Positions 36,204-45,676 are shown, counted from the stretch's first letter. The stretch is DNA of 64,000 bases from Rhodocyclales bacterium (GCA_016177805.1 JACOUN010000079.1:1-64000), one strand, 5' to 3'. The notes: generated by a model not told the origin, from the letters alone. A program made the numbers and translations.

Positions 36204-37151
36204 TCAACAATGATCTGCAAGCAGATCCAGCATCAGTGCGATTCGGGCCGCGGCCGGAGTCAGTGGCCCGGCCGCGGTGCTGCCGCATTGTTGATCGATG
36301 TGATGCGCCGATACGTTGCCATTGCCGCAACGCGTCGCGCGCACTACCCGCACTCCGGCGGCCACCGCCCGCGCGACCGGCGCGTGCCATGGCTCGGGCA
36401 GGCTGCCGTTGCCTGGGAGCGCCAGGATCACGCCGCGCGCACCACGCTGCACCGCGTATTCCAACAGGTCGGCGGGCATGCCGGCGCCGACATGGAGGAT
36501 GTCGACGCGTGGCAGCGACTCGGCGTCACGCGGTAGCGCTTGTGGCGCCGGGCGCTGCCACGCCGGGGCGTGGTAGCGTACCGGACCGGTGTGCCCGGCA
36601 GGCCCCGCTTCGCCGGGGCCAAATGCATCGAGCGCGCTGGTGTGCCGTTTGTGCACCGTGGCTCCCTGCAACAGCAGGCGGTTGAAACACACCAGCACCC
36701 CGCGCCCGGCGCTGTCGGGATGCGCGGCGGCGCACACCGCGTCGTACAGATTCATCGGACCGTCGGCCGACAGCGCGGTCGCCGGGCGCATCGCGCCGGT
36801 CAGCACCACCGGCTTGTGCCGGCAGTCGAGGGTCCGGTCGAGGAATACCGCCGTTTCTTCCAGGGTGTCGGTACCGTGTGTGATCACGACCCCGGCCACC
36901 GCCGCATCGTCCAGGGCTTCCTGCGCGGCGCGCGCCAGCGTCAGCCAGTGCGCGCTGCTGATGTCCTTGCTGTCGATGCTGTACACCTGCCGCGCGCGGA
37001 CGCGGGCCACGGTCGTGATTGCCGGCACGGCGGCAAGTAGCGCGTCGGCGCCCAGCGCGGCCGCGACATAGCCGGTGGTGTCGGTCGCTGCCGTGGCACT
37101 GCCGGCGATGGTGCCGCCGGTGGCGAGCAAGGCGATGGTCGGTAGGTTCAT
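36204..37151 (-). CDS. L-asparaginase
   Basis: 315 residues of the bacterial asparaginase/glutaminase fold. Catalytic Thr14 lies in LLATGGTIAG, and the second triad is in VVITHGTDTLEETA. No signal peptide, so the enzyme is cytoplasmic although its motifs resemble type II enzymes. It splits asparagine to aspartate and ammonia. It lies two bases after a periplasmic Asp/Glu-type binding protein, so the two belong together: uptake of acidic or amide amino acids followed by deamidation. The ATG at 37151 is the only start that keeps the ATGGT motif near the N terminus. Confidence 0.92.
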   Translation of the reverse strand: MNLPTIALLATGGTIAGSATAATDTTGYVAAALGADALLAAVPAITTVARVRARQVYSIDSKDISSAHWLTLARAAQEALDDAAVAGVVITHGTDTLEETAVFLDRTLDCRHKPVVLTGAMRPATALSADGPMNLYDAVCAAAHPDSAGRGVLVCFNRLLLQGATVHKRHTSALDAFGPGEAGPAGHTGPVRYHAPAWQRPAPQALPRDAESLPRVDILHVGAGMPADLLEYAVQRGARGVILALPGNGSLPEPWHAPVARAVAAGVRVVRATRCGNGNVSAHHIDQQCGSTAAGPLTPAAARIALMLDLLADHC

Positions 37152-37153
37152 GG

Positions 37154-38086
37154 TTACTGGTAGGGGTGGTCGTTCGGGGCCTGGAAAAGCGCCTTGAGCG
37201 TATCCGAAAGGGGGTAGTTGAGGTTGAGCCCGTTGGGTGGCAGCGGGCTCATGAACCACTTGCGGTAGATGCGTTCGGCCTCCCCCGAGGTCATCACCTG
37301 GGCTAGGGCGCTGTCGACCAGGCGCTTGAACGCCGCATCGCCGCGTTTCATCATGCAGCCGTAGGCCTCGAACGATTGTGGCGTGCCGGTGACCACCCAT
37401 TTGGCGGGTTCGTGGGCCTTGGCCAGTTCGCCGTAGAGCAAGGCGTCGTCCATCATGAAGGCCTCCGCGCCGCCATTTTCCAGCACCACGAAGCTCTCCG
37501 CGTAGTCGGGCGCGGTGATGATTTCCATGTTCATGTGCTGCTCCCGGTTCATGCGGCGCAGCAGGTACTCGGAGGTTGTCGCCACCGTCGTGACCACGCG
37601 CTTGCCGGCCAGGTCCGGGAAGTCGTGTATGCCCGAGTCGCGCGCGGTGAGCATGCGCGTGCCGATGACGAAGATGGTGTTGGAAAATCCGACTTGACGC
37701 GCGCGGGCCGAATTGTGCGTGGTGGACCCGCATTCTAGGTCGACCTCGCCGCTACTGACGCTGGCAATCCGGTTCTCCGGGCTTACCGGCACCAGGCGCA
37801 GGACCAGCAGCGGGTCGCCCAGGTGCTGGCGTATCGCATCTACCACCTTGAGCGCCAGTTCGTGCGAGTAGCCGACCACCTGGCCTTTGTCGTCGACGAA
37901 GGAGAACGGTACCGACGATTCGCGATGGCCCAGATTGATGTAGCCATGCGCCTTGATCCGTTGCAGGGTGTCGGCGGTGGACGTCTGCGCCACGGCGGTG
38001 GTGCTGGCCCCGGCCATGCAGGCGAGCACGCAAACGAGGCGCAGGCCGGATCGGGCAAAGGCGAGGCGGAAGATATGTCGATACAT
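37154..38086 (-). CDS. ABC transporter periplasmic amino-acid-binding protein (Glu/Asp type)
   Basis: 310 residues with a signal peptide ending TTAVAQ, then the SBP_bac_3 fold: INLGHRESSVPFSFVDDKGQVVGYSHELALKV, cut here, and GSTTHNSARARQVGFSNTIF, the ligand region seen in GltI/AspJ-like proteins. No permease or ATPase genes accompany it, so it must share a transporter encoded elsewhere, or act as a sensor partner. It is the first gene of a two-gene operon with asparaginase. Confidence 0.88.
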   Translation of the reverse strand: MYRHIFRLAFARSGLRLVCVLACMAGASTTAVAQTSTADTLQRIKAHGYINLGHRESSVPFSFVDDKGQVVGYSHELALKVVDAIRQHLGDPLLVLRLVPVSPENRIASVSSGEVDLECGSTTHNSARARQVGFSNTIFVIGTRMLTARDSGIHDFPDLAGKRVVTTVATTSEYLLRRMNREQHMNMEIITAPDYAESFVVLENGGAEAFMMDDALLYGELAKAHEPAKWVVTGTPQSFEAYGCMMKRGDAAFKRLVDSALAQVMTSGEAERIYRKWFMSPLPPNGLNLNYPLSDTLKALFQAPNDHPYQ

Positions 38087-38144
38087 GTCGTAATGCCGGC
38101 TTGGTCTTGCGTTGACTGGAGCACAGCAGCGTTGCGCGCCAATT

Positions 38145-38166
38145 CTAGCAGTCTGCCGGATTTGAG
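38145..38166 (+). repeat. 22-bp intergenic repeat, copy 2
   Basis: CTAGCAGTCTGCCGGATTTG (then AG), 19 of 22 bases identical to the copy at 36105 and in direct orientation. It sits in the 125-base gap upstream of the binding-protein gene. Confidence 0.5.
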
Positions 38167-38211
38167 GCGGATCTACGGCAGTACTGGGAATAACGCTCCC
38201 GCTTCGTCCGC

Positions 38212-40014
38212 TCAATGCTGCTCGGCTTCCTGCTGTTGCAGAGCCCACATGCGTGCGTAGTGCCCTTGTTGCGCCAGCAGGAGCGAGTGGCGGCCGCGTT
38301 CGACGATACGCCCCTGGTCGAGCACGATGATCTGGTCGGCGTTCATCACCGTGGACAGGCGGTGGGCGATGACCAGCGCGGTACGTCCTTGCGCCGCCTG
38401 TTCGAGTTGCGCCTGGATGGCCTTCTCGGTGTGCGAGTCGAGTGCCGAGGTGGCTTCGTCGAAGATCAGGATGGCCGGGTTCTTGAGCAGCGTGCGTGCG
38501 ATCGCGACACGCTGCTTTTCACCGCCGGACAGCTTGAGCCCTCGCTCCCCGACCCGTGTTTCGAAGCCCAGCGGCAGGCGCTCGATGAATGCGCTCAGTT
38601 GGGCGGCCTCGGCGGCGGCTTCGACCGCAGCGCGCGGCGCATCGGGGTGGCCGTACTGGATGTTGTAGAACAGCGTGTCGTTGAACCGCACCGTGTCCTG
38701 CGGCACGCTGCCGATTGCGCCGCGCAGGCTGGCTTGGGTCAGCCCGCGCAGGTCGTGGCCGTTGATGCGGATCGCACCTCCCTGGATGTCGTAGAAGCGG
38801 TACAGCAACCGGGCGAGGGTGGACTTGCCCGAGCCGGAGTGGCCGACGATGGCGACGGTGTGGCCGGCCGGGATCTCGAAGTCGACGTCGAACAGGATCT
38901 GGCGCTGCGGATCGTAGCTGAAGCTGGCGGCCTCGAAGCGCACCGAGGCGGGGCCGGGCGGTAGCGTCAGCGCGTCCGGTGCATCGGCGATCTCGCGGTT
39001 TTCGTGCATCAGGCCGAACATGCGCTCGATGTCGGTGAGCGCCTGGCGCAACTCGCGGTAGATCACGCCGAGAAAGTTGAGCGGGATGTAGAGCTGGATC
39101 AGGAAGGCGTTGACCAGCACGATGTCGCCTATCGTCATCGTGCCCGCCGCCACCCGGATCGCTGCTTGCCACATCATCGCCGTCACCCCCACCGCGATGA
39201 TCGCGGCCTGGCCGGTGTTGAGTCCGGACAGCGAGATCTGGTTCTTGATCTGCGCATTGATCCACTTGTTGAGCTGCTCGTCGTAGCGACGGGCTTCGAA
39301 CTCTTCGTTGTTGAAATATTTGACCGTTTCGAAGTTCAGCAGGCTGTCGATAGCGCGCGCGCTGGCGGCCGAGTCCAGTTCGTTGGCCTCGCGGCGCAGC
39401 TTGGTGCGCCAGTTGGTGATGCGGACCGTGAAGGTGATGTAGATGCTCAGCGTGACCAGCGTGATGATGGCGAAGACCGCGTCGTACTGCAGCAGCAGGA
39501 TGCCTATCACCAGGCCGATTTCCACCAGCGTGGGGAGAATCGAATACAGCGTGTAGCTGATCAGCGAACCGATCGAGCGCGTGCCGCGCTCGATGTCGCG
39601 CGTCAGGCCGCCGGTCTGGCGTTCCAGGTGGAAGCGCAGCGACAACGCGTGCAGGTGGCGAAACACCTGCAGCGCGATCTGCCGTACCGCCTGCTGGGTG
39701 ACGCGGGCGAAAACGATCTCGCGCAGTTCGGTGAGCAGCGAGGTGGAAAAGCGCAGCGCGCCATAGGCCAACAGAATCGCGGCGGGAACGACGATGTAGG
39801 CCTGCTCGCGCGTGATCGACAGCGTGTCGATGAGTTGCTTGAAAACGAGGGGTACGGTGACGTTGGCCGCCTTGGCGCCGATCAGGCAGGCAAGCGCGAA
39901 CAGCACCCGGCCCTTGTAGGTCCATATGTACGGCAGCAGGCTTTTCAGCGTCTGCCAGTCTCGGCGTTCGGAAGGTTCGGGGCCGGGCAGGGCGGTGGCG
40001 GGGGCGCGTCTCAT
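38212..40014 (-). CDS. Atm1/HMT1-type ABC half-exporter
   Basis: 600 residues: six-helix membrane domain (about 30-310) and a C-terminal ATPase with Walker A GHSGSGKST, signature LSGGEKQR, Walker B ILIFDEATSALD and the H-loop AHRLST. LNFETVKYFNNEEFEARRYD is the hallmark of the Atm1/HMT1 subfamily, which exports glutathione-linked or polysulfide compounds, or heavy-metal complexes, as a homodimer. The start MRRAPATAL (40014) is chosen, though 40053 is also open. It is a single gene. The substrate is inferred from family only. Confidence 0.92.
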   Translation of the reverse strand: MRRAPATALPGPEPSERRDWQTLKSLLPYIWTYKGRVLFALACLIGAKAANVTVPLVFKQLIDTLSITREQAYIVVPAAILLAYGALRFSTSLLTELREIVFARVTQQAVRQIALQVFRHLHALSLRFHLERQTGGLTRDIERGTRSIGSLISYTLYSILPTLVEIGLVIGILLLQYDAVFAIITLVTLSIYITFTVRITNWRTKLRREANELDSAASARAIDSLLNFETVKYFNNEEFEARRYDEQLNKWINAQIKNQISLSGLNTGQAAIIAVGVTAMMWQAAIRVAAGTMTIGDIVLVNAFLIQLYIPLNFLGVIYRELRQALTDIERMFGLMHENREIADAPDALTLPPGPASVRFEAASFSYDPQRQILFDVDFEIPAGHTVAIVGHSGSGKSTLARLLYRFYDIQGGAIRINGHDLRGLTQASLRGAIGSVPQDTVRFNDTLFYNIQYGHPDAPRAAVEAAAEAAQLSAFIERLPLGFETRVGERGLKLSGGEKQRVAIARTLLKNPAILIFDEATSALDSHTEKAIQAQLEQAAQGRTALVIAHRLSTVMNADQIIVLDQGRIVERGRHSLLLAQQGHYARMWALQQQEAEQH

Positions 40015-40088
40015 CGCAGCGATTCTAACGTGTCGCCGTTGAAACCGAGGCAACGACCTCGATCTGTCGGCGTCCGCCGAGGCGCCGC

Positions 40089-41051
40089 TCAGTCGCTGTC
40101 CGGTAGCGGGTGGAAAGTCGGTACCGGCAGTCCCACCAGCCTGGCCCAGTCGCTCAACTGTGGCAGCGATTCGGTCACGATGGCGCGCATGGTCGGCTCG
40201 GGCAGTCCGAGTATCGCGGCACGCAGCACCGCCGCGTCGTGTTCGCCTTCAGGTGGGGGTGTGCCCAAGGTCAGGCGGCTCAGGCAGGTCGCCAGTTGCA
40301 ACGCACTCGCCAGCAGGTGCTGGCGCGAGCCGGGGGTGAAATTGCCGCCTTCAGGGTCGGACTGCCAGTACACCACTTCCGCGAACACGGTCGGAATGCC
40401 CCAGTCGGCGAGCAATACCGACGACAGCTCGTGATGATCGAAACCGAAAGTCCCCCGCTCCAGCGCCGCGATATCGTCGTGAGGTGGCGGTGCCCGCTCC
40501 AGCAGGCGGGCGTACTCGGCTGGGGCGGCTGTGGCGAACGCGAGCCGGCCTATGCTGCCCAGCAGTCCGAGCGAGAAGTTGTCGTGGCAATCCAGTCCCT
40601 CGCAGTACAGCCCCAGCGACTCCATCAGGATGCCTGTGTGCAGCGACGTGAGCCAGAATCCGGGGTAATCGAAACCCGCGCACGGGGTGCGTCCGCGCTG
40701 GTTGACCAGCGACAGCGCGACCGCACGCGAGCGTATCGTGTCCAGCCCCAGGCGCAGCACCGAACGGCGCAGATCCAGCCCTTCGTTGGCGCCATGAAAA
40801 CGCGCCGCACTGGCCGCGCGCAGGACGAAGCCGGTCAGGGCCGGGTCCGACTGGATGACCCGCAGGATCTCGGTGATCGGAGTGTCGGGGTCACGCGCGA
40901 ACTCCATCAGCTTGAGGGCGGTGCCGTGCGGGGTCGGCAGGGACTCGGCGCCCAGCAGGAAACGCCGGATGTCGCCGATGACGCCCATCGGGTCGGGCAG
41001 GGAGGCCGGTGGTTCGGTTCCGGGCTCAGGCTTCGGGCCGTTGGTATTCAT
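40089..41051 (-). CDS. HDOD-domain protein
   Basis: 320 residues. The HDOD fold (about 20-220) is a catalytically dead relative of HD phosphohydrolases; typical pieces are LPTPHGTALKLMEFARDPDTPITEILRVIQSDPALTGFVLRAA (cut here) and LLGSIGRLAF. Such proteins act in signalling and stress or motility control. The start at 41051 (MNTNGPK) overlaps the upstream DUF1631 gene by 26 bases; another ATG lies at 41093. The overlap suggests coupled translation. Confidence 0.85.
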   Translation of the reverse strand: MNTNGPKPEPGTEPPASLPDPMGVIGDIRRFLLGAESLPTPHGTALKLMEFARDPDTPITEILRVIQSDPALTGFVLRAASAARFHGANEGLDLRRSVLRLGLDTIRSRAVALSLVNQRGRTPCAGFDYPGFWLTSLHTGILMESLGLYCEGLDCHDNFSLGLLGSIGRLAFATAAPAEYARLLERAPPPHDDIAALERGTFGFDHHELSSVLLADWGIPTVFAEVVYWQSDPEGGNFTPGSRQHLLASALQLATCLSRLTLGTPPPEGEHDAAVLRAAILGLPEPTMRAIVTESLPQLSDWARLVGLPVPTFHPLPDSD

Positions 41052-43146
41052 CAAGCACCTCGGCGACGATCTTGTCGATATAGGGTTCGTCATCGAGCAG
41101 CAGCGCCTCGCCCGAAACGAACTTGCGCGCCAGCTCGGTCCGGGTGAGCGCCAGCGCGCGTTGCCCCTGGCGGTTGGCGAACAGATACATGGTACGCGCC
41201 GGGCTGACCCAGGTCAGGCGCACCGCGCGCGCGCCGGCGTCTTCGATCTGCAGTTCTATCCAACTGCCGCGTGCCAGCGCATCGAGTTCCGCGGGTGGCG
41301 GGGCGATGCTGGCTGGTGCGACGCTGGTCGTACTCGCTTGCGCTGCGGTGGCGGATGTCGCGGGTGCGTCGCCGGCCGGGGCGACCATGCCCGATTTGAC
41401 CGCCGTGGCGTGCAGTTTGACCAGTTCGGCGAAGAATTCATCCCTGGCCTCGGTGCCGACCGTGGCGGAGTCGAGTCCCGCGCGCAGGCCGCGCAACAGG
41501 GTGGGCAGCCGTTTGACCAGGCGCTGGCGCTCCTCGGCCCCCTGCTTGGGCCGCACGCTCCAGATCAGGTCGTCCATCGTGGTCACGGTTTCCTGCCATT
41601 TTTCACCATCTTCGCCGCCATGCTCGATGGCGGCGACCATCACAGCCAGCCACGGCCCCGCGAGAAACACGCGGATGGGATCGGGAAGGTCGGGTGCCGC
41701 GAGATGGGTCGCAATGGCAGCCTCGCCTATGCTGCGCGCGATTTCCAGCCTTTCGCGTTGTTCGAGGCGCGAGGTGAGCAGGGCCGCCTTCTCGTCGGCC
41801 CGCATTTCCTGTTCGGCGAGGAAGGCCTCCAGCGCCGCGAGGCAGGCGGCGAATACGTCGTCACCCTCGCCGGCCTCATTCTGGATACGCACGACCAGCG
41901 GTTCGGCCGCGCGATAGAGCGAGGTGTCGACGGAAAACTCGCCATCCCAGGTCGAGGCGGCGTGCGCCAGCGCGGAGATCAGGCGTCGCGCCGGATGCAG
42001 GCGGTTGGCAAAGAAACTGCGGTCGACAAGAGCCTGTTTGAGTATCGGCAGTTGCAGCCGTCCTATCAGTCCCTTCATCGCGTCCGGCACGCGTTCATCA
42101 TCGAAGATGAAGTCGAACAGCGTCGCGACGACATCGATGACGATGCTGTCCACCGTGCCGACATGCTTGCCCAATCCGGCTTCGAGCAGGCCGTGCAACA
42201 GGTTGGCGGTGGTCGCGGCGTCAGGGTCCACGCTGAAGTGGTCACCCCCCAGAAATCCCTCGCCCGCACCTTGCTGGAGTTGGGTCAGCATCTGCAGCAC
42301 CGACGCGTCGACCGGGATCATGGTGGCGCCATCGTTGCCCGCGTCGGCGCGCTCATCGCGCGGGGTGAACAACTGGCGCAGGGTGTCGCCCGCCGCTTCG
42401 CTCGATTCGTGGCTGCGCGCGCGCCTGGTTCTGCCGCGCAATGCGCCCCCATGCCTGACCGCGTGGCGCACGCGCGGCAATACGTTGCGCGCGATCAGGT
42501 GCACGTTCAGGTCGTGATAGGCGGCCTTCAAGGCCGGGGCAAGTTTGCGCGCGACAAACTCGAATAGTTGCACCTTGGCCGGCTGCGCGCAGGTGAGCGA
42601 CCAGCAAGCCTGCTTCAGCGCCTCGCTCACCGCTTCGGCGCCGAGCGGGTTGGTGGAGCGGTCCAGGTCGGCAACCCCCATCATCAGCGCCACGCGGGCC
42701 TGCAGATCCTTGAGTTCTTCCTCACACGCACTTTCAAGCAGGTTGGCCAGGTTCTTGACAACGAGCGACTCGGCGAAACTTTGGTCATCCACCAGCGACA
42801 GCTCCAGCGTGCCTTCGGTATCGGTGCGATACAGGCTGGTGGTAGTGGACGAATACTTGCGTGCGCGGGTGCGGAAGCCGTGGTCGAAGGCGCCGCTGAA
42901 TGCGCGCTCAAGCTCATCGTTGTCAGGCCGGGCATGGTCGCGCAGTTCGTCGAGACAGGCTGGCGGGCTGGTCGGGCCGGCTTGAGCTTCGGCCGGGTCG
43001 GGATCTGCGTCCAGCGCGGCGCGTGCCGACGCCAGCGCGGCGCAGAGGCGCTCGCGCAGCATGTTTCTGCACTCCGACATCACGCCCGCGTAGACGCGCG
43101 GGGCGCCTTGCCCCATCGGGGGGGCGCCGGTTGTTGCATCAGTCAC
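41026..43146 (-). CDS. DUF1631 family protein
   Basis: About 706 residues, helical, matching DUF1631, a large betaproteobacterial/gammaproteobacterial family sometimes mislabelled thymidine phosphorylase. No catalytic motif. ERAFSGAFDHGFRTRARKYSSTTTSL and the C-terminal RLTWVSPARTMYLFANRQGQRALALTRTELA (cut) look like family blocks; the C-terminal one may be PilZ-like and could bind cyclic di-GMP. I use GTG 43146 with GGAG seven bases upstream; a frame to 43209 is open. The HDOD gene overlaps its end. Function unknown, possibly signalling. Confidence 0.8.
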   Translation of the reverse strand: MTDATTGAPPMGQGAPRVYAGVMSECRNMLRERLCAALASARAALDADPDPAEAQAGPTSPPACLDELRDHARPDNDELERAFSGAFDHGFRTRARKYSSTTTSLYRTDTEGTLELSLVDDQSFAESLVVKNLANLLESACEEELKDLQARVALMMGVADLDRSTNPLGAEAVSEALKQACWSLTCAQPAKVQLFEFVARKLAPALKAAYHDLNVHLIARNVLPRVRHAVRHGGALRGRTRRARSHESSEAAGDTLRQLFTPRDERADAGNDGATMIPVDASVLQMLTQLQQGAGEGFLGGDHFSVDPDAATTANLLHGLLEAGLGKHVGTVDSIVIDVVATLFDFIFDDERVPDAMKGLIGRLQLPILKQALVDRSFFANRLHPARRLISALAHAASTWDGEFSVDTSLYRAAEPLVVRIQNEAGEGDDVFAACLAALEAFLAEQEMRADEKAALLTSRLEQRERLEIARSIGEAAIATHLAAPDLPDPIRVFLAGPWLAVMVAAIEHGGEDGEKWQETVTTMDDLIWSVRPKQGAEERQRLVKRLPTLLRGLRAGLDSATVGTEARDEFFAELVKLHATAVKSGMVAPAGDAPATSATAAQASTTSVAPASIAPPPAELDALARGSWIELQIEDAGARAVRLTWVSPARTMYLFANRQGQRALALTRTELARKFVSGEALLLDDEPYIDKIVAEVLDEYQRPEA

Positions 43147-43376
43147 GTCTTGCTCCGTGGCAATCCAGGGATGCTGCAGGATCTGCCGGCTGCGCGGGCA
43201 TGCCCGCACCCGCGCAGCCGGGTAAACGTGTTGAATCCAGGGAAGTTTCTCACAGCTTGAGGCAGGAGCGAAACACCCTGTTGGTCCACGGCGTCATTTG
43301 CGTGCCGATGCCGTACGCGTGGTGCCATGCGCTACGGAAAGCTGTTGTTTTTTTGTGCGGAAAGTGCGCCGACATG

Positions 43377-43404
43377 TTGACAGCAAAAAAATAAACCGTA
43401 ACAT
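43377..43404 (+). promoter_or_regulatory. promoter of DUF1302-DUF1329 operon
   Basis: TTGACA (43377-43382), a 16-base spacer, and TAACAT (43399-43404). The perfect -35 compensates a mediocre -10. The 20-bp palindrome overlaps the last two bases of the -10, exactly as at the regulator gene promoter at 50603. Confidence 0.6.
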
Positions 43405-43422
43405 TCAAACAAACGTTTGAAT
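43403..43422. promoter_or_regulatory. PsrA-box operator, copy 1
   Basis: ATTCAAACAAACGTTTGAAT, a perfect palindrome with eight-base arms and a four-base centre. It contains CAAAC-N4-GTTTG, matching the box reported for PsrA of Pseudomonas (G/CAAAC-N2-4-GTTTG/C). It overlaps the -10 of the promoter, so binding should block transcription of the DUF1302 operon. An identical copy lies before the PsrA-like gene at 50629. Confidence 0.8.
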
Positions 43423-43586
43423 TACGCGTGGCGTTCATGCTGCGACGTGCTTGCTTCAGGAGTGCTGATGAGCCCGTCTTGCGCAGGTGCCGCGCTTCGT
43501 TCGTTTCGTAGGGCAAAAGTACGATTAGAAGAAAGCCAAGTCACCGTCCGCCGGATTGGCCCGGCATTGTTGGAGGAGGAGTGTTC

Positions 43587-45647
43587 ATGAATCAGAAGCA
43601 CAGGAATCACGTCGTGCCGCGGCCGGCGTTTGCAGTGAGCGTTCTGAGCGCTGCGGTGTTGCTGGCGCTCGGCGGCGCGGCGCCCGCCCACGCGTTCGAG
43701 TTTGCCAGTGAGGATGGTGAGATATCCGGCAGTTTCGACACTACCGTGTCGGCCGGTGGCACGTGGCGCATGGAGGGGCGCGAGAAGTCGCTGGTCAGCA
43801 TCTCCAACGGCGGCACCGCGCGTGATCCCAACTCGGACGATGGCAACCTCAAGTACGGCAGTGGTGACCTGGTGTCCGCGACACTCAAGGCGACGCACGA
43901 GTTGGAACTCAAGTACCGCAATTTCGGTGCGTTTGTGCGCGCATCCTATTTTTATGACCAGGCCGCGATGAGCAAGGGCAGCCTGAGCGATGCGGCGCGT
44001 GACGAAATCGGTCGTGGGGCCGAGATTCTCGACGCCTACGTCAAGGGGACGTTCGATGTCGGCGGGCGCAATCTCGATCTGCGCCTGGGTAAGCAGGTGG
44101 TGAGCTGGGGCGAGAGTACCTTTATCCAGAACGGCATCAACGTGCTGAACCCGGTCAACGCAAGTCGTCTGCGTGTGCCTGGGTCGGAACTCAAGGAAGG
44201 CCTGGTGCCGACCAACATGGTGTGGGCTTCGCAGGAGCTGACTGACAACCTGTCGCTCGAAGCGGTGTGGATGGCGGAGTGGGAGAAGACCAAGATCGAC
44301 CCGACCGGCACCTTCTTCAGCACCAACGATTTTGCCGGGCGTGGCGGTGATGTCGCCTACACCGGCTTTGGCCGGCGCAACGACATCAACGGTGCCGCCG
44401 GGGTGTTCCCGCTCAATGCCACGGCGCGACTGTGGGCGCCGCGCTCCAAGGATCACGACGCGAGCAACGATGGCCAGTATGGCGTTGCGCTGCGTGCCTT
44501 GGTCCCTGAGCTGAACTACACCGAGTTCGGTTTCTTTCATGCCAACTATCACAGCCGTACCCCCATCGTGTCGGGCTATCGTGGCGGCATTACCGCGGCG
44601 GGAACCATCTCCAGCAACCTGAGCGCCTCGCAGGCGGGCGCGCTGACCGCGGCAGGCGTTCCGGCTTTCGCGACCGGAATTGGCGGGTGCACCACACTTG
44701 ATATTCCGACCTTCGGCGCGCTGCATTCGGCGGCCAACATCGGCAAGCTGGCGCCCATCGTCGGTGGCGTGGCCAACGCCACCTCGCTGTCGGCGCTCAA
44801 TGCGACCAACGCCGCGTGCGCGGCGGCGGCGGCCAAGGGCGGTGCGGGCACCTACTTCATCGAATACCCGGAAGACATCAAGCTGTACGGCCTGAGCTTC
44901 AGCACCACCGGCCCGGCCGGCATCGCCATCCAGGGCGAGTACTCGTACCGCAAGAACCAGCCGCTGCAACTGCCGTCGGCCGAACTGCTGGGTGCGGCAC
45001 TGGGCATAGGCAACCAGATCACCGGTACCAACCCGGTCGCGGCGGCCGGCGTGCCGTATGGCACCGAGATCAGCGGCTATCGCCGCGTCAAGATGCAGCA
45101 GATCCAGTTCACCGCGACCAAGGCCTTCGGCCCGACTTGGGGCGCCGAGCAGTTTGCGCTGGTCGGCGAGGTCGGCTACACGCATCTGTCGTTGCCGTCC
45201 GGAGTGAAGTTCGCGGCGGCCGGCTGCCACCTGCCGCAACCCGGCTCCTCGGTGTCGTCCTCGTTCGGGTCGTCGTCGTCCGGCTGCTTCATGACCACCA
45301 GTTCGTGGGGCTATCGCCTGGTCGGTCGTCTGGATTTCCCGAATGCGCTGTTCGGTGCCACGGTGTCGCCACGTATCGCGTTCTCGCACGACGTGGATGG
45401 CCGCAGCCCGACTTTCAATGAAGGCGCCAAGGCATTGACGCTGGGGGTGGGCTTCAACTACCAGCAGAACTGGCAGGCCGACATCGCCTACACCGCATTC
45501 TTCGGTGGTCGCAAGATCAAGGGGGTCGATCCGGTTTCGAGCGCGTCGGCAGGTTTCCCGGCGGGACAGTCGCCGAGTTACGCGAGCCATACCAACCCGC
45601 TCTATGACCGCGACTTCCTCTCCGTCAGCGTGAGCTACTCGTTCTGA
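43587..45647 (+). CDS. DUF1302 outer-membrane protein
   Basis: 686 residues. Signal peptide ending APAHA before FEFASEDGE; the remainder is beta-rich with alternating patterns and ends FLSVSVSYSF, a C-terminal Phe typical of outer-membrane barrels. It matches DUF1302, described in genomes that use hydrophobic compounds and always close to DUF1329. A Ser-rich loop (SSVSSSFGSSSSG) lies near residue 560. Start ATG 43587 follows GGAGGAGGAG. Probably a pore or receptor for a lipid-like substrate; the substrate is unknown. First gene of a block with DUF1329, YCF48-like and RND genes. Confidence 0.88.
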   Translation: MNQKHRNHVVPRPAFAVSVLSAAVLLALGGAAPAHAFEFASEDGEISGSFDTTVSAGGTWRMEGREKSLVSISNGGTARDPNSDDGNLKYGSGDLVSATLKATHELELKYRNFGAFVRASYFYDQAAMSKGSLSDAARDEIGRGAEILDAYVKGTFDVGGRNLDLRLGKQVVSWGESTFIQNGINVLNPVNASRLRVPGSELKEGLVPTNMVWASQELTDNLSLEAVWMAEWEKTKIDPTGTFFSTNDFAGRGGDVAYTGFGRRNDINGAAGVFPLNATARLWAPRSKDHDASNDGQYGVALRALVPELNYTEFGFFHANYHSRTPIVSGYRGGITAAGTISSNLSASQAGALTAAGVPAFATGIGGCTTLDIPTFGALHSAANIGKLAPIVGGVANATSLSALNATNAACAAAAAKGGAGTYFIEYPEDIKLYGLSFSTTGPAGIAIQGEYSYRKNQPLQLPSAELLGAALGIGNQITGTNPVAAAGVPYGTEISGYRRVKMQQIQFTATKAFGPTWGAEQFALVGEVGYTHLSLPSGVKFAAAGCHLPQPGSSVSSSFGSSSSGCFMTTSSWGYRLVGRLDFPNALFGATVSPRIAFSHDVDGRSPTFNEGAKALTLGVGFNYQQNWQADIAYTAFFGGRKIKGVDPVSSASAGFPAGQSPSYASHTNPLYDRDFLSVSVSYSF

Positions 45648-45676
45648 CCATCCGCCGAATATCAGGAGACAACAAT

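Larger units (their letters stand above)
43147..43586. other. 440-base regulatory gap upstream of the DUF1302 operon
   Basis: No gene is supported. It holds the DUF1631 upstream region, an AT-rich promoter and operator block (43377-43422), and then a leader of roughly 170 bases before the DUF1302 start, which has a very strong ribosome site (GGAGGAGGAG, 43573-43582). Nothing else, such as a recognisable riboswitch, was seen. Confidence 0.6.

Noticed and set aside
36212-36227. Palindrome GATCTGCAAGCAGATC
   Set aside because: Lies in the last codons of asparaginase, and the two-base centre is too short for a hairpin; probably chance.
43428-43445. Possible sigma-54 site TGGC-N7-CTGC downstream of the PsrA box
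   Set aside because: Only the GG and GC elements fit; most other positions differ, and a good sigma-70 promoter already precedes the gene.
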